A DNA stretch of 64,000 bases from the NCBI GenBank assembly GCA_036872755.1, contig JAVHNS010000018.1, positions 806,001 through 870,000 of the forward strand, given 5' to 3'. The notes under the pieces are model-generated. The model saw only the letters and a list, made by a program, of their open reading frames with translations, made no database searches and was not told the origin of the DNA. Positions 1 through 10,954 of this stretch are shown piece by piece. The position numbers were made by a program, and so were the translations under genes. This DNA is from Orbilia blumenaviensis (Eukaryota > Ascomycota > Orbiliomycetes > Orbiliales > Orbiliaceae). Every line of letters begins with the position of its first letter. The first letter of the stretch is position 1.

Positions 1-135
1 TTGAATTGGTATCGCCTCGTCTCGATCATCAAGTTCGTTCTGGTCCTCCCAGCCCGAAGAACCAGAGTCGGATTCAGCGGTGCCGCTTTCAGATGAAGGC
101 GGCGACCTATGAATAACTGGCGCCTTTGTCGACAT
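1..135 (-). CDS. N-terminal fragment of a possible protein arginine methyltransferase 3
   Basis: The first 45 codons of a minus-strand gene start at an ATG at 133-135 and run off the window start. The fragment is acidic and serine-rich, with a SDSGSSGWED motif around residues 21-30 followed by an acidic stretch. This resembles the acidic leader before the zinc finger of fungal arginine methyltransferase 3 (cytosolic, methylates ribosomal protein S2). No catalytic region or zinc finger is visible here, so the family call rests only on the leader and is tentative. Any acidic N-terminus could look similar. Confidence 0.35.
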   Translation of the reverse strand, partial: MSTKAPVIHRSPPSSESGTAESDSGSSGWEDQNELDDRDEAIPIQ

Positions 136-850
136 ATTTTTGTGTTATATCCCTCAAACTTTTTTCCTTTCTTTAAAGCAAGATATTTTTTTCAAGTAGA
201 GAAACCTTGAAAAGGAAGAGAGAAAAAAACAGTTACCGAAGGGTGTAGGTTGCATCGACAAACTAAAACTCTGCTAGCTCTGCATCGAATGGTCTTCCCC
301 AGAAAGTTAGTATGTTAGTAGTATAGCGGCGGGTGGGGCTTTTTTTCGGCTCGGAGCAAGATTTCTTGCATGAAGGCTGGCCAAAGCTCTTGTGCGGCCG
401 TGTGACGGCTAGGTGACAAGCTCTGACGGCATTTGCGGCACCTAACTGGGAAATTCCAACATCTCCAACACGATCCAGCTATGATTTTAGTTTGGCCAAG
501 GAGGAATACAGTCTTGTAACTGGGAAGAATAGAACTAGATGATCGGGAGTGAATAGAATTGCTATTCCCTTCTAGGGTATAGTCTAGCTACATGACTATC
601 AGACTGCCCTGTGAAAAAAAAAAAGAAAAAATACGTATGCGTGGAGTGAAAAGCGGATCCAGAAACCATTGGTGTCCATATACCAGCATCCAGCCACCGG
701 AAACACAAACACCCAAGGGACAGGTTTGAGAGTAACAAAATAACCAAAGAGTCGCATCCTAGAAGCAGCGCCTCATGTGTGATCTGAGCAATGAGGGACG
801 ACCAAAAGCCAACTCATTAGTGATACTGGGGTCCAAGACAGCTCAGAACT
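136..850. other. intergenic region, no gene seen
   Basis: This interval lies between the start of the partial minus-strand gene and the stop of the zinc-ribbon gene. It would hold the promoter of the former, with an A/T-rich tract at 160-230, and the 3' untranslated region of the latter. The longest open frame (562-747) is low in coding character and contains a translated homopolymer run. I see no RNA gene or repeat element. Confidence 0.5.
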
Positions 851-1193
851 TTATTCTGCTCCAGGATGAGTGTACCTCTTGCAGCTCACGCAAATGAAGT
901 TTGTGGACACCTCGGTGCTGCGACAGTACTTGCACCTCATGAGGCCCTTATTTTTCTAAGGATATGAAATTTTAAAGTATTTCAGTATTGCTTCATAAAA
1001 CTGTATCTGGAAATATTGCAAGGGAGTGACTTACCCCGTCTACCGGGTTTGGAAGAGGCTCCTTCGGCTCCTTCGCTGGGTTTGAAGGGACTGGAGGCTT
1101 GCTCACTTTATCAGCAGGGTTAGGGAGAGGATTTGACATGTCCTCGGCCCCCATGACTTTCTTGCCTTTGTCTTGATTCTGATTATTGCTCAT
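851..1193 (-). CDS. small zinc-ribbon protein, 87 aa, two exons
   Basis: Exon 1 is 1193-1035 (53 codons) and exon 2 is 955-851 (34 codons plus stop). The intron is 1034-956 (79 nt, GTAAGT donor, TTAG acceptor) with phase 0 on both sides. The first half is low-complexity and rich in P, N and K, with two imperfect copies of a PLPNPxDxVS-like unit. The second half holds CKYC and CVSC separated by 11 residues, a plausible single zinc ribbon, and the protein ends shortly after it. The open frame can be extended upstream, but only to a TTG, so the ATG at 1193 was chosen. I do not recognise the family. The zinc-binding pattern suggests a nucleic-acid or protein-binding micro-protein, but function is unknown. 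Confidence 0.6.
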
Positions 1194-1641
1194 CGTGACT
1201 GATGGGAAAAGCGAGGATCCTATAGACGCCCCGTCAGCCTTCAATCAAAATTTATCAAAAGCTGTTACAAGATTGTTAAAGCGATCCCGAGAACTTGTTT
1301 CTAGCACTTACTAATAGTTGATGAAGGAAATGGTATTTTTGGAGACGTGGTGTTTGTCTATGAATAGATAAGACGCGATGTTGATTGATTAGACGATGAT
1401 GGGTTGTGTGACGTTTGGGAAGAGTTGAACGTGTTCATTTCTTGAACCAGTCTTTTTAGCAACCATTTTCTTTTTATTTAAGTCTCTTATATCACAGGTC
1501 TATTAACCCCACCAAGTACCCTTCCAAAAGTAATAGTGATAGTAGCAAGCTCTATAGTGGTATCATGCAATGGAAGAGCCTCCAGTTCTCAAGACAATTA
1601 TATCAAAATCCAACAAGCCCTCCAAAGATGATATTAACAAA
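1194..1641. other. intergenic region, no gene seen
   Basis: This contains the upstream region of the zinc-ribbon gene and the 3' end of the membrane protein at 1642-2490. A GTAAG-like motif on the minus strand near 1310 could be a 5' UTR intron donor for the zinc-ribbon gene, but I cannot support a complete intron. Confidence 0.4.
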
Positions 1642-2490
1642 TCAATAGAGACGAGGAACATATCTTCTCCCCTCCGTCAACTCCCTCTTTGAGAGGATTC
1701 GGTTTCTGTTCCGTCCGGTTTCTTGCACCTCACGAACGGAAGCCTCCCATTCTTCCTTAAACTTCTGACGAATCTCCTCCTCCTCCTCCATTCTCTTCTT
1801 CTGAGCCTCCTTCTTTTCGAGCTTATCCTTCTTTTTAGCCTCAGCCGTGGCTTTCTTCTCCTCGCGCTTCTTTTCCCTTTCGTTTTTCTGCCCTTCATTC
1901 CCGGTCATACGTTTCCTCATAGCAGTGAATAGGGTAGGTTCGTCTTCAAACTCGCCCATCTTCATAGCTCCCTTCATTTTAGCCCATCTAATCCCCTCCT
2001 TCCCCTCCTCAATACCCCTATCAAGCTTCCCAAGCCCCTCTTCCATAAGTCTTTTCTTCTCCCTTTCAATCTCCTCCATTTCGGCTTTGAACTCCCTGAG
2101 CTTCATCATCTGAAAAACTCGTTTTCTAAATTCCGCCTCAACCTTCTTTCTATCCCCTTTCTTGGATCTGAACTTCCTTGATCCATCTTTCGGATTGATC
2201 TCACGACGGACACAGATCCAGCAGAGAGCATAGATGATGATGAGGAGGAAGATGGCGATGGTGGCGACGATGAATCTGTAGGGGACCGTAGTACCGGTTC
2301 TGCCCTCTGTGGCTCTCCAGATCCCGTCCGCATCGGTGGGGTATGAAAGTAGCCTTGAGATGTATGGGTCGAGGGATTTTGTGGGTGAAGGAGGAGAAGT
2401 TATTTGTAAAGTGGTGGGCTTCGCTCCTGTAGTTGATGGCCTTGCCATAGCTTTGGTGACGCTGCTGGCCATTTCGGGTGTCGACGACAT
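1642..2490 (-). CDS. hypothetical single-pass membrane protein with charged coiled-coil tail, 282 aa
   Basis: This is a single-exon frame from an ATG at 2490; the longer frame begins with TTG and was not used. Residues 1-70 are S/T/P-rich. Residues about 77-95 form one hydrophobic transmembrane segment (IVATIAIFLLIIIYALCWIC) followed by basic residues RR. The C-terminal 170 residues are extremely rich in E, K and R and likely form long helices or a coiled coil. The layout suggests a short lumenal or extracellular N-terminus and a cytosolic helical tail. I recognise no domain. The simple, highly charged tail makes homology searches noisy. It is likely expressed, because a 282-codon frame with ordinary codon use is unlikely by chance. 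Confidence 0.6.
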   Translation of the reverse strand: MSSTPEMASSVTKAMARPSTTGAKPTTLQITSPPSPTKSLDPYISRLLSYPTDADGIWRATEGRTGTTVPYRFIVATIAIFLLIIIYALCWICVRREINPKDGSRKFRSKKGDRKKVEAEFRKRVFQMMKLREFKAEMEEIEREKKRLMEEGLGKLDRGIEEGKEGIRWAKMKGAMKMGEFEDEPTLFTAMRKRMTGNEGQKNEREKKREEKKATAEAKKKDKLEKKEAQKKRMEEEEEIRQKFKEEWEASVREVQETGRNRNRILSKRELTEGRRYVPRLY

Positions 2491-3046
2491 TACAGTCGCT
2501 TTGAAGATCAAGAGGGGGGTACTTTACGATAGATATGGGGTAATGTTAGGAAAACTGTATAGCAAGCGGTTTGGAGGGGACTACCTAGGTGACCGGTAAA
2601 CAACGGTAAGATTAATATTGTCCACGGATACTAATTGCAAGGTTGTTCAGCAGGTTAAAATGGATGTTTTGCTCTCAAAGTATGTAGTGTCGTAGGATGG
2701 GTAAGGGGTGATGAGAAGAGGGAGAAGAATAAGTGTCGGTGAAGCAATTCATGAAGAGGTATGTGTCTACAGGATGCATTTATAGTGTGGATTCCCTCCA
2801 CAGACATCACTCTCCAGGTTGAACATATTCAGATAAAACATGGCCCATCATGTATTTAAATATACTAGTGCTATCTACTATTTCCGCTATAAAATATGAT
2901 ACAAGATGAAGTAACGGCTATAATAATGATACCCCACACCAATATGCCAGTATAAACGCCCTAGTGCTACAAAGAATTCCCACCAAAGATTTTTTTTAAC
3001 AAACTCCTTCCCTTCCTTCCTTCATCCCAGTCAACAGCATTGCACT
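2491..3046. other. intergenic region, no gene seen
   Basis: A/T-rich interval between the start of the membrane protein gene and the stop of GPI8. It should carry the promoter of the first and the 3' UTR of GPI8. No open frame with coding character or repeat was found. Confidence 0.5.
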
Positions 3047-4219
3047 CTATACCTTATCGATCATACTGAACACCCAGTACCCGACAAAGCAGACGCCGAC
3101 AGCCCCAGCACTCATGACGTTCCTCCAGAAGTCACTTTCGCGATCCTTATGCACCTTCGCCGGCCCTTCCCACGTCCTTTGCTCTCCTACTACGGTATCC
3201 CGCTCCTCCTTCGTCTTCTCATGATAACCGCCTGTCATAGCATCCTTCCACTCCTGCTCTGTGATGTTATACCCCGCACTCCTCGCCAACGCCAACAGAT
3301 CCTCATCGAGAATCATGCCATCGCCGTCAACCTCAACGTTCTGGACATTCCCCAAAAAGTCGGTAATGAGGACTTCCGAAAGATCCCTTCTGAATAAATC
3401 CGTCCTTATACCCGGGGTACTCGCGATCTTGACCGGATCGTACGAGCTAAACAAGTCGGCCAGCGTATGTTTCGAACTAGCATTCTGAACGTGTGTTTCC
3501 AAATATTCCAGATTGAAGTAGGTATACCGGTCAATCACTGCCACGCCAACATCGTTATCCGCATGATGAGAATAACTGCTCTGATCCAACTCCGACGACC
3601 CAGTAGCCAAGATATTCGGACTGTAAAACTTGGAGTACATGGTATTCGCCTGACAGGTATCAATCATGAATAACATCTCATTATACCGTTTCTTCTCAAA
3701 CATCTGCTGAAACGCATCAGCGATATCAAACGCGGATATTTCCTCCGCATCCTGGAATTTCAGAAACTCGTTCCCACCGTGACCGGTCATGTAGATGAAT
3801 ATGTTGCTTCGGTCGTCGGTTAGTAGTCTTTTGCTACGCGGTGTATCTGGGGGTACGCGGTCTGTGAGGAGGCGGATGAAGTTCTCGACCGTGACTTCGT
3901 AGCCTCTATAGTCGACTTCGATGTTGTCGCCGTACAGGTCGATTGCGCGGTCTGCATTGTTGTAGACAGTGCCCGGGAAAGTGTTACGGGGATTGCAGGC
4001 TACATCGTCGGAGAGCATGAGAATGATCTGGGAATCTGGTATCCCTAGACGTTTGACGGTACGGTACATGGAGAGGACATTGGCGAGGTGGCGGTAGTTG
4101 AACCAGAAGCGCGAGGTGGAGACGAGGACCGCCCAGTTGGAAGTGTGCTGTGAATGCGCGACGCAGGCTGAGGGAAGGAGGGAGAGCAGCGCAAGGCTAC
4201 TCCAGCTTGATAGCTTCAT
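3047..4219 (-). CDS. GPI8: GPI-anchor transamidase catalytic subunit, 390 aa
   Basis: GPI8/PIG-K is the cysteine protease (family C13) of the ER-membrane transamidase. It cleaves the C-terminal signal of precursors and attaches the GPI anchor. Residues 1-21 form a signal peptide and the C13 domain follows at about 28-300. The catalytic histidine lies in YMTGHGG (H147) and the catalytic cysteine in MIDTCQA (C189), both in the family's usual context. A C-terminal hydrophobic segment (about 365-385) is the expected membrane anchor. Length and intronless structure are normal for fungal orthologues. The ATG at 4219 immediately precedes the signal peptide. A likely client, the SUN-family protein, is encoded at 41-43 kb, but the genes are not adjacent. 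Confidence 0.95.
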   Translation of the reverse strand: MKLSSWSSLALLSLLPSACVAHSQHTSNWAVLVSTSRFWFNYRHLANVLSMYRTVKRLGIPDSQIILMLSDDVACNPRNTFPGTVYNNADRAIDLYGDNIEVDYRGYEVTVENFIRLLTDRVPPDTPRSKRLLTDDRSNIFIYMTGHGGNEFLKFQDAEEISAFDIADAFQQMFEKKRYNEMLFMIDTCQANTMYSKFYSPNILATGSSELDQSSYSHHADNDVGVAVIDRYTYFNLEYLETHVQNASSKHTLADLFSSYDPVKIASTPGIRTDLFRRDLSEVLITDFLGNVQNVEVDGDGMILDEDLLALARSAGYNITEQEWKDAMTGGYHEKTKEERDTVVGEQRTWEGPAKVHKDRESDFWRNVMSAGAVGVCFVGYWVFSMIDKV

Positions 4220-5173
4220 CTTGGTTGTTTAGTGGTTTGTATCGTATCTACTATTATCGTTGATGTCTCGAGGTTGACGGGAATTGAGTCTCGACGGATG
4301 GGACAGGTCAAGGGCAATGGCAAAGGGAAAGCATGGACCATCATTCATGGTCAGGGGTCTGCTTGATAAGCAGCACTTGCAACACAATTCCTCCCAAAAT
4401 ACCACACAGCTGACAGCATCTACGAATCAGATATACAAGTTTTATAAACCCACTTTCAAAGGAATATAAATTTTTGCTAAATAATAATTTACACAGTCTT
4501 ACTCCATCTCTCTCTCCGATCATCTAAAAGTAACAAAACAAGCAGAACTATCCATCATAAACCTAGTCACTACTAGGATCCTCGAAAATTTACGCTAGCC
4601 TCCTAGATTTGAAGTCTATAAGGTATGGGAGCGTCGATCTAATCATTTTAAAAGGGTTTGGTCCAGTTTTTTTTCGCTGGGAACCCCGGGAACGAATACA
4701 CGATGAACGTCTAGATGGTGGGGGAGGTATCGGCTCCCGTCGTTCTCTCAATAATATACCCCGCGGGCTCCCTATCCTCGAAGATATTTAGTATCGTAGT
4801 ATTGGGCTCCAAATACTGGAACGGGGGCATAGACCCCAGAAATTGGCCAAACGCAGCAGAAAGTCAAGCATCGAAGAATACGAACGATGGTTCCAGAGAC
4901 GTAAGGAGCGAGTAGTCCCCGGGTTTAAGCCTACCCGGCTAAGAACCGATCGTCGTGAACCGTAAATACCCTTTCTGAAGTTCGTATGATGTGATGTTCG
5001 GCATGCTAGGGGAATACATCTTCTAGGAGGGTTCTGAGAATACCAGGAGACTAGTACTAAAGTAAGGAGCTCTATCTCCCTAGTTCGGGCAGGTGGAAGT
5101 TATTGAAATGAAACTAAGCCAATAAAACTTGAAATATTAGTTAGCATGCACGATTGATGTGTAAATATACTAG
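4220..5173. other. intergenic region with possible decayed sequence
   Basis: This interval separates GPI8 from the F-box remnant. Short open pieces occur on both strands (for example 4284-4469 plus and 4341-4523 minus), but none has a recognisable domain. A minus-strand donor, a CTAAC branch-like site and an AG lie at 5175-5120, just downstream of the F-box remnant, so part of this stretch may be its decayed 3' portion. I could not recover any leucine-rich-repeat-like reading frame. Confidence 0.35.
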
Positions 5174-5735
5174 TCACCTCGGAAATTCCAATCTCTGGTC
5201 CGGGTTCGTGAGCCTATCCAAAAGAGACTCAATGCAATGAACCATCGGCGCAGATATCGTAAGTTTTGTAATTCGCAATTTCGCCAGAACCGGAAACAAA
5301 TCTCGAGCGACCATCGATTCCCAGATACTATTTCGGTTCCCTTCGCCCCAAAAGCTCATCCCTATCGTGATATGAATTGATCGCAGGTTCGTACGGCCAA
5401 CCAAGAGCTGGAACATTGTCAGCTTGTACTTTCCACATTCTGTTATGCACTTGGCGGGTGATGCCATAATTAAGACCCCCCAGTTGTCACCCCGAAAAAT
5501 CCCTACTTCGGGACGCTCATGCAGCGTGGTTCCTATTTCCACCCAATCTATCTAATTCATCATACCGCTCATCTGACGAATTGAAGAATTGAGAGTATAA
5601 TGAGTACCAAAGTCTTCGAACAGGAACCTCGCTGCAAGGCGGGAAAAGAGTGTGTTTGAAAGACAGATGTTTTTGTAGGGTTTCGCGACCGCATTATAGG
5701 AATATAAATCGGAGGGTTTCTGGTGGGAGTATCAT
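5174..5735 (-). pseudogene. degenerate F-box protein gene, frame broken at least twice
   Basis: Three minus-strand pieces in different frames read like one fungal F-box protein. From the ATG at 5735 a short piece gives MILPPETLRFIF, typical of an F-box start, then a stop. Overlapping it from about 5710 a second frame reads DLYSYNAVAKPYKNICLSN and continues RFLFEDFG, the usual second half of an F-box, stopping at a TAG at 5554-5552. A third frame from about 5542 to 5174 (roughly 120 codons, beginning at GTG, not ATG) continues with hydrophobic, LRR-like text ending near SAPMVHCIESLLDRL. About ten residues between the two F-box halves are missing, consistent with a deletion plus shift. No simple intron repairs it. 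F-box genes expand and decay often in ascomycetes; sequencing error is the alternative. Confidence 0.5.
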
Positions 5736-6176
5736 TTTCGGCCATGTTCTCTAGTCAACTTGTGGATAATTTTTAGACTGTTTATATTGGCGGCTGTAAC
5801 TAGTTGATATCGATAGCGGGTAGGTAGCTTTGATATGCAACAGATGCATCTTTCTAATTGCAAAAGGCGCGAGCGTGTGACTGATCATGTACACCAGTAC
5901 TGGTACCAACTGGGTACTTGAGTAGGTACCTAGGTAGGCATCATCATAAACGACCCTGCCATTGCTATAGAATTTATGCATTCAACCTGTCGTCAACACC
6001 GTGCGGTGCGGCACAGAGGCTTAGGTGAGCCCTCTAGAAGCCGACTAACGCATCCAGAAAAGCCATGAAAATCCGAGTTGCCACACCCAACGCAATTCCA
6101 ACCACAAAAAAGTCTAAACCCTCCACAACCTCCCCAGCTTATACCTATACATGATATAATACCTACCTAGTCCGCA
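5736..6176. other. intergenic region, putative promoter of the twin-CX9C gene
   Basis: No coding frame is supported here. The stretch precedes the ATG at 6177 and probably carries the promoter and 5' UTR. A minus-strand open frame (5751-5981) has no recognisable features. Confidence 0.4.
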
Positions 6177-6485
6177 ATGGCAGGCGCAGGCAGCAAAATC
6201 CGCCCCGTCGACCGGCTAGCTCAGGCAGTCGCCAAATGCGGCGCAGAGGTATGTTCCTGAATAATATATGCCTTCTCCGGGGTCATAGGATGTAGGTAGC
6301 TAACAGCATTTTAGTCCACCGCGTACGGGAAATGCATCGTCAAGGACTTCAATAACGTTTATAAGGACAAATGCCTCGCTGAGTTCCAGGTGCTTCAGTC
6401 CTGCGTTACAGTATATCACCCAGAATATACAATTAATTTTCATCATACTAATTCTAGTTTTTAGAAGCATATGGGCAAGAAGTAA
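6177..6485 (+). CDS. mitochondrial twin-CX9C protein, NDUFAF8-like, 62 aa
   Basis: Three exons (6177-6248, 6315-6410, 6465-6485) join in phase 0 to give 62 residues. Four cysteines form two CX9C pairs: C21 and C31, then C44 and C54. This is the CHCH fold imported into the mitochondrial intermembrane space by the Mia40/Erv1 relay. The order LAQAVAKCGAE, AYGKC, CLAEF, LQSC and a basic end resembles NDUFAF8 (C17orf89), a complex I assembly factor, and its fungal relatives. The last intron ends with two possible acceptors seven bases apart (6457 and 6464). The second gives the short basic tail HMGKK expected of the family; the first would give a longer tail starting FLEAYG. All three exons are too short to stand out as open frames on their own. 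Confidence 0.75.
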
Positions 6486-6617
6486 TTCGGGAGGTCAAGG
6501 ATAATAATAGATTTTGTATATAAAAAATAGATCTTATTCCTATATCTCTCTATCTGAGCCAGTCTACGTGTAGCTCTAGTTCTCCCCATCACATATACCG
6601 CTGTAAAAGAATAACGT

Positions 6618-9600
6618 CTACAACTTCAACAACCTCAGCAAGAATGTAGCTCCCTGAATCTCCTGATCTTCCTCCATCAAGACATCTCCTGCACCATCAT
6701 CCTTCTCAACCTTCCTCCTCAAAACCTTCTCAATAGTTTCTTCCTGCTCCTCAAACACTCCTTCCAAACCGATAGGGTCCTCTTTAATCTTAAACACCAT
6801 CTTGACGTCATCCGTCGCCTGTAGCCCGGCCTTCTTCCTCAGCCTCTGCACACGATTGATGATCTCTCTGGCCAACCCTTCACTCTGCAACTCAGGATGC
6901 AACGCCACATCCAAGATAGTAAGCACATCTTGGTCCGTATTCGTCTCGTGGTCCTGGCAGTACGGGCTCTCTGGGTCAACTTCTCTGAAAACCTTCAAAT
7001 CCTCCTCAACAAGCTGGATTCCGTCCACCGAGATCTCCTTGTCAGAGACGAAGGCCTTGCAAGCGGACGACGAAAGGCTTGGTAGTGCCTTCTTGACCCT
7101 CTGTACATCCTTTTTCAACTTCTTACCCAGAGTAGGCCAGTCGGCTTGCAGGGTATATTTGACACCGTACTTCTCCTCATCGGAGCTCAGCACCAATTCT
7201 CGGATGTTCAATTCAGATTTAATGTAGGACTGTAGACTCTCGACATCGGCGAGGTACACTGGATCAGGATGGATGACAATCAAGGTCTTGAGTGGGGTCT
7301 TGAGTCCGATGGCCTTGCGCTCTCGGCTAACACGCCCCAAGTCAATGACCTTCTGCATCCTAGCAACCTGCCTCTCGACAACTTCGTCGTAAAGCTCCTC
7401 TCTAACATCTGGGAAGCTCAAGAAGTGAACGGATCTGTGGTCTTCCGGCAACATTTCCTTGGGGATATGGGGTAACAGCCTCTGGTACAGGTTATCTGTG
7501 ATAAATGGCGTGAATGGAGCCATACCGCGGACGAGAGTAAATAGAACCTCAAAGAGCGAGTTCAAAGCATGTAGAGTATCCTCCTTTCCGTACTCGCCCT
7601 TTAACCTCTTCCTGTTGAATCGAATGTACCAGTTGGTCATATTATCGATTTGCTCGAGAATACGTGGGACGACAGTATACAGACGGTAAGCAGCCATCTC
7701 CTTATTGACAAAGGCGAGGAAGCTGGATGTGCTAGCGAGGATCCATCGGTCCATCACATTCTTGCTGCCGCCACCCTCCAGGTGGAAAATGAAATCTTCA
7801 CCATGAACCTTCTTGAAGAGCAATGCCTGGCCAGCGAAGAAGTTGTAACTGTTCCAGAGAGGAAGGAGCACCTTGGATACAACCTCCTTAACTCCGGATT
7901 CCTTGAATCGCAATGGCTCAGCCCTGACGACCGGCGAGTTGATAAGGTATAGACGAAGTGGATCCGAGCCATAGGCATCCATGACATGTGTCGGATCTGG
8001 ATAATTCTTCAATCGCTTCGACATCTTCTTACCGTCCTCTGCTAACACGATACCGTTGACAATACAGTTCTTAAAGGGCGAAATACCAAATAAGTGGGTT
8101 CCAAGAACGGTCAAGGTATAGAACCATCCTCTAGTCTGATCGAGACCCTCAGCAATGAAGTCTGCTGGGAAAGCACTCTCAAACTGTTCCTTATTCTCGA
8201 ATGGGTAGTGCTTGCTCCCGTATGGCATACTTCCCGACTCAAACCAGCAGTCAAAGACTTCTTCGATACGCTTCAAATCGCCCTTGCCCTTCTTTGAGGG
8301 AATAGTGATATGATCAATAGAGTCTCGATGCAAGTCCTTGATACCAGTGACGCCGGAGAGCTCCTCAAGTTGAGCAATAGAGCCGATGCATACTATTTCC
8401 TCATAGTCCTCGCTGACCCAGATCGGCAATGGAGTGCCCCAGTACCTGTTTCGCGAGATGTTCCAGTCTCTAGCGTTGGCGATCCAGTTCGAAAATCGCT
8501 TGTCCTTGACGTTTCCAGGTGTCCAGTGCATATCCTCGATGTTCTTCAGCATCTGGGGGATGATAGTTGGGATCTTGACGAACCAGGCTGGGACAGCCTT
8601 GTAAAGAAGTGGAGTATCAGATCTCCAGCAGAATGGGTAGCTGTGCACAATGGTGCTGTCTACAATCAAACGGCCCTGGTCCTTCAAGTATTTGATAATC
8701 TTCTTGTCGGCATCTTTGACATACATACCGGCGAAATCGGTAACCTGAGCAGTGAATTTTCCGGCCTCGTCAACAGGGTTAGGAGGTAACCTCTTGTCGT
8801 TGATAACACCGTGCTCGAAGGCAATGTTGTAATCCTCCTCACCAAAGGCTGGAGCCTGGTGAACCAAGCCAACACCACTGTCCTGGGTAACGTAGGTAGC
8901 ATTGAGAACTCTGAAACCATATTCTTTGAATTCCTCATAGAAGTAATTGAACAGCGGTTGGTACTTCCACCCGAGCATATCCTTGCCCTTGAGCTTCTCA
9001 ACAACCTTGAACTTAGCTTTCTTGGGGTCCTTGTAGAGAGTCCTCAAGCAAGCTTCCAAAAGAATATAGTTTTGACCAGTCTTCTCGTCAAAGATCTTGA
9101 TGTACTCGAAGTCTGGGTGGGCGGCGATACCAGTGTGGGATGGCAGGGTCCATGGTGTGGTCGTCCAGGCGAGTAAAGATGTGGTCGGATCATCTAGAAG
9201 TGGGAACGTAACGACGACAGCGGGATCCTGGACGTCCTTGTAGTTCTGCTGGGCTTCGAAGTTGCTCAATGGTGTTGTGCAAGCGGTCGAGTAAGGCATG
9301 ACCCTGTATCCTCTGTATACTTGGTCCTTCTCGAACAATTGCTTGAACACCCACCATACACTTTCCATGAATTCTGGTTTTAGTGTCTAAAAGAATCCGT
9401 TAGCTAACCCATTGGATTCTAGCAATATATAAATGTGAAAGGTTATTACCTTATAATCATTCTGGAAATCAATCCATCTGCCCAATCTTCCAATAGTCTT
9501 CTCCCACTCCTCGGCATATCGCATCACAATGGCCCTACACTCAGCATTGTACGCTTTAATGCCCATCTTCATCACATCATCCTTTCCGGTGATCCCAAGC

Positions 9601-9881
9601 TTCTTATCAATCTCATGTTCAACGGGTAAGCCATGGGTATCCCATCCAAATCGTCGTTCAACATAGTGACCCCTCATATGAGCGTACCGGGGTACGATGT
9701 CCTTGATAGTCGAGGCGAGCAGATGTCCATAATGTGGTAGACCAGTGGCGAATGGTGGGCCATCGTAGAAGGTGAAAGGTTTTCGGCCCTCCGATAGTTT
9801 TACAGAGGTCTTGAAGGCATCGATTTCCTGCCAGAAGGCGAGGATGCGCTCTTCTTCTTTGGAGAAGTTGATGGATGCCAT
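6618..9881 (-). CDS. ILS1: cytoplasmic isoleucyl-tRNA synthetase, 1066 aa
   Basis: This class I aminoacyl-tRNA synthetase charges tRNA-Ile in the cytosol. Exon 1 is 9881-9450 (144 codons) and exon 2 is 9386-6618. The 62-nt intron (GTAATA donor, TTTTAG acceptor) splits between NDYK and TLKPEF. The HIGH-type motif is PHYGHL at about 49-54 and the KMSKS-type motif is KMSKR at about 598-602. Between them lie the CP1 editing domain ([11 protein letters not shown] near 223) and the anticodon-binding region follows. There is no mitochondrial presequence: the protein begins [14 protein letters not shown], directly in the cytosolic fold. Length matches yeast Ils1 (1072). Confidence 0.97.
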
Positions 9882-10954
9882 AGTGGGTGTCCAGCCCCTC
9901 CCTTGGCTTGGTAGAAGAAGAGGAAGGGTAAGTGGAAATGAAACCTATGAATTTATTAACTGATAGATCGGGGAAAGACTGTAGATGCAAGTATGTCCTT
10001 CCTATCAGGTGGATACGATGGAGGGTAAAGTTTGATGGGATGAACTAGCGACACTGGGATGGAATGGGAGTTTACAAATATGGGCCATGCAAGGGAAAAT
10101 TTAAGAGTCACTTCCAACCCCACCAAAGATACCTAACACAGGCTGCTTGCTGTTCCCCGCCGCATCGGCAACGCGGGGTTGGTGTATGTCCAGCTTATTC
10201 AGACAACCGCTAACGCTCCACTCCTTCCTTCCTTCATATCACATCGCATCGCATCACATCACGCTGCACGATCCACAACGGCACCAAACTTGAATAGGGA
10301 TGGTATGGTATAAAAAGGTATAGTATTTTGGTTCGACTTCTCTGTTCCCCTCCTCACTACCTAACCTCCTACCTACTCGCACCAACGACGCCGGAAACAG
10401 CGTTCAAAACGCTTACAACAAGGGGGCCAATATAATATGCACAGGGCAGAATATTAAAAATAAAAAAGGGAGGACACCCGCCGATTAAAATAGAAGCAAA
10501 AAGGACGAGCACGCTCAACATACTACCAGAAACCGGTCTGCCCTGTGCGATCCAAACCGAGAAAAGGGAAAATCGAGACATTTAAGGAATGTAAGAAGAG
10601 AACCGGGGGGGATATCAATACAACAATAGACACAAAAAGCACGTGCGAATACCACATAACAGCAAGCTCCTTGACTCCATCCTACTTGCTAGGATGAAGT
10701 CCCCGTCCAGTCCTGGCCCGACCATTGAAATCCGTGGAGAGAGAAAAAAAAATAATAGAAAGATTCATAGAAACGTATCCGGTAAAAAAGGGAGAAATTA
10801 GGGAGGAAAGAGAGAGGGGTTGGATTTTTGGAGAGAAGTAACGGATGAGAGAAAATGCCTACCCAACGACCCTTTCTAATCCACGGTCGCATTAAATCAT
10901 TAAGGAAATCTAAAAGAAGGACGCCGGAACCCTACCCAAAACCCAATTTCCATG
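9882..10954. other. intergenic region, ILS1 promoter and 3' end of the SH3 gene
   Basis: About 1.07 kb without a supported gene. The part next to 9881 is the ILS1 promoter/5' UTR (A/G-rich leader, with a CATCGCATCGCATCACATCA-like pentamer repeat at about 10240-10262). The part next to 10954 is the likely 3' UTR of the SH3 protein gene. Two short minus-strand frames (10369-10581, 10689-10892) are hydrophobic by composition only. Confidence 0.45.

Noticed and set aside
1994..2511. Longer N-terminus of the membrane protein from 2511
   Set aside because: The upstream codon is TTG, not ATG; the first ATG is at 2490.
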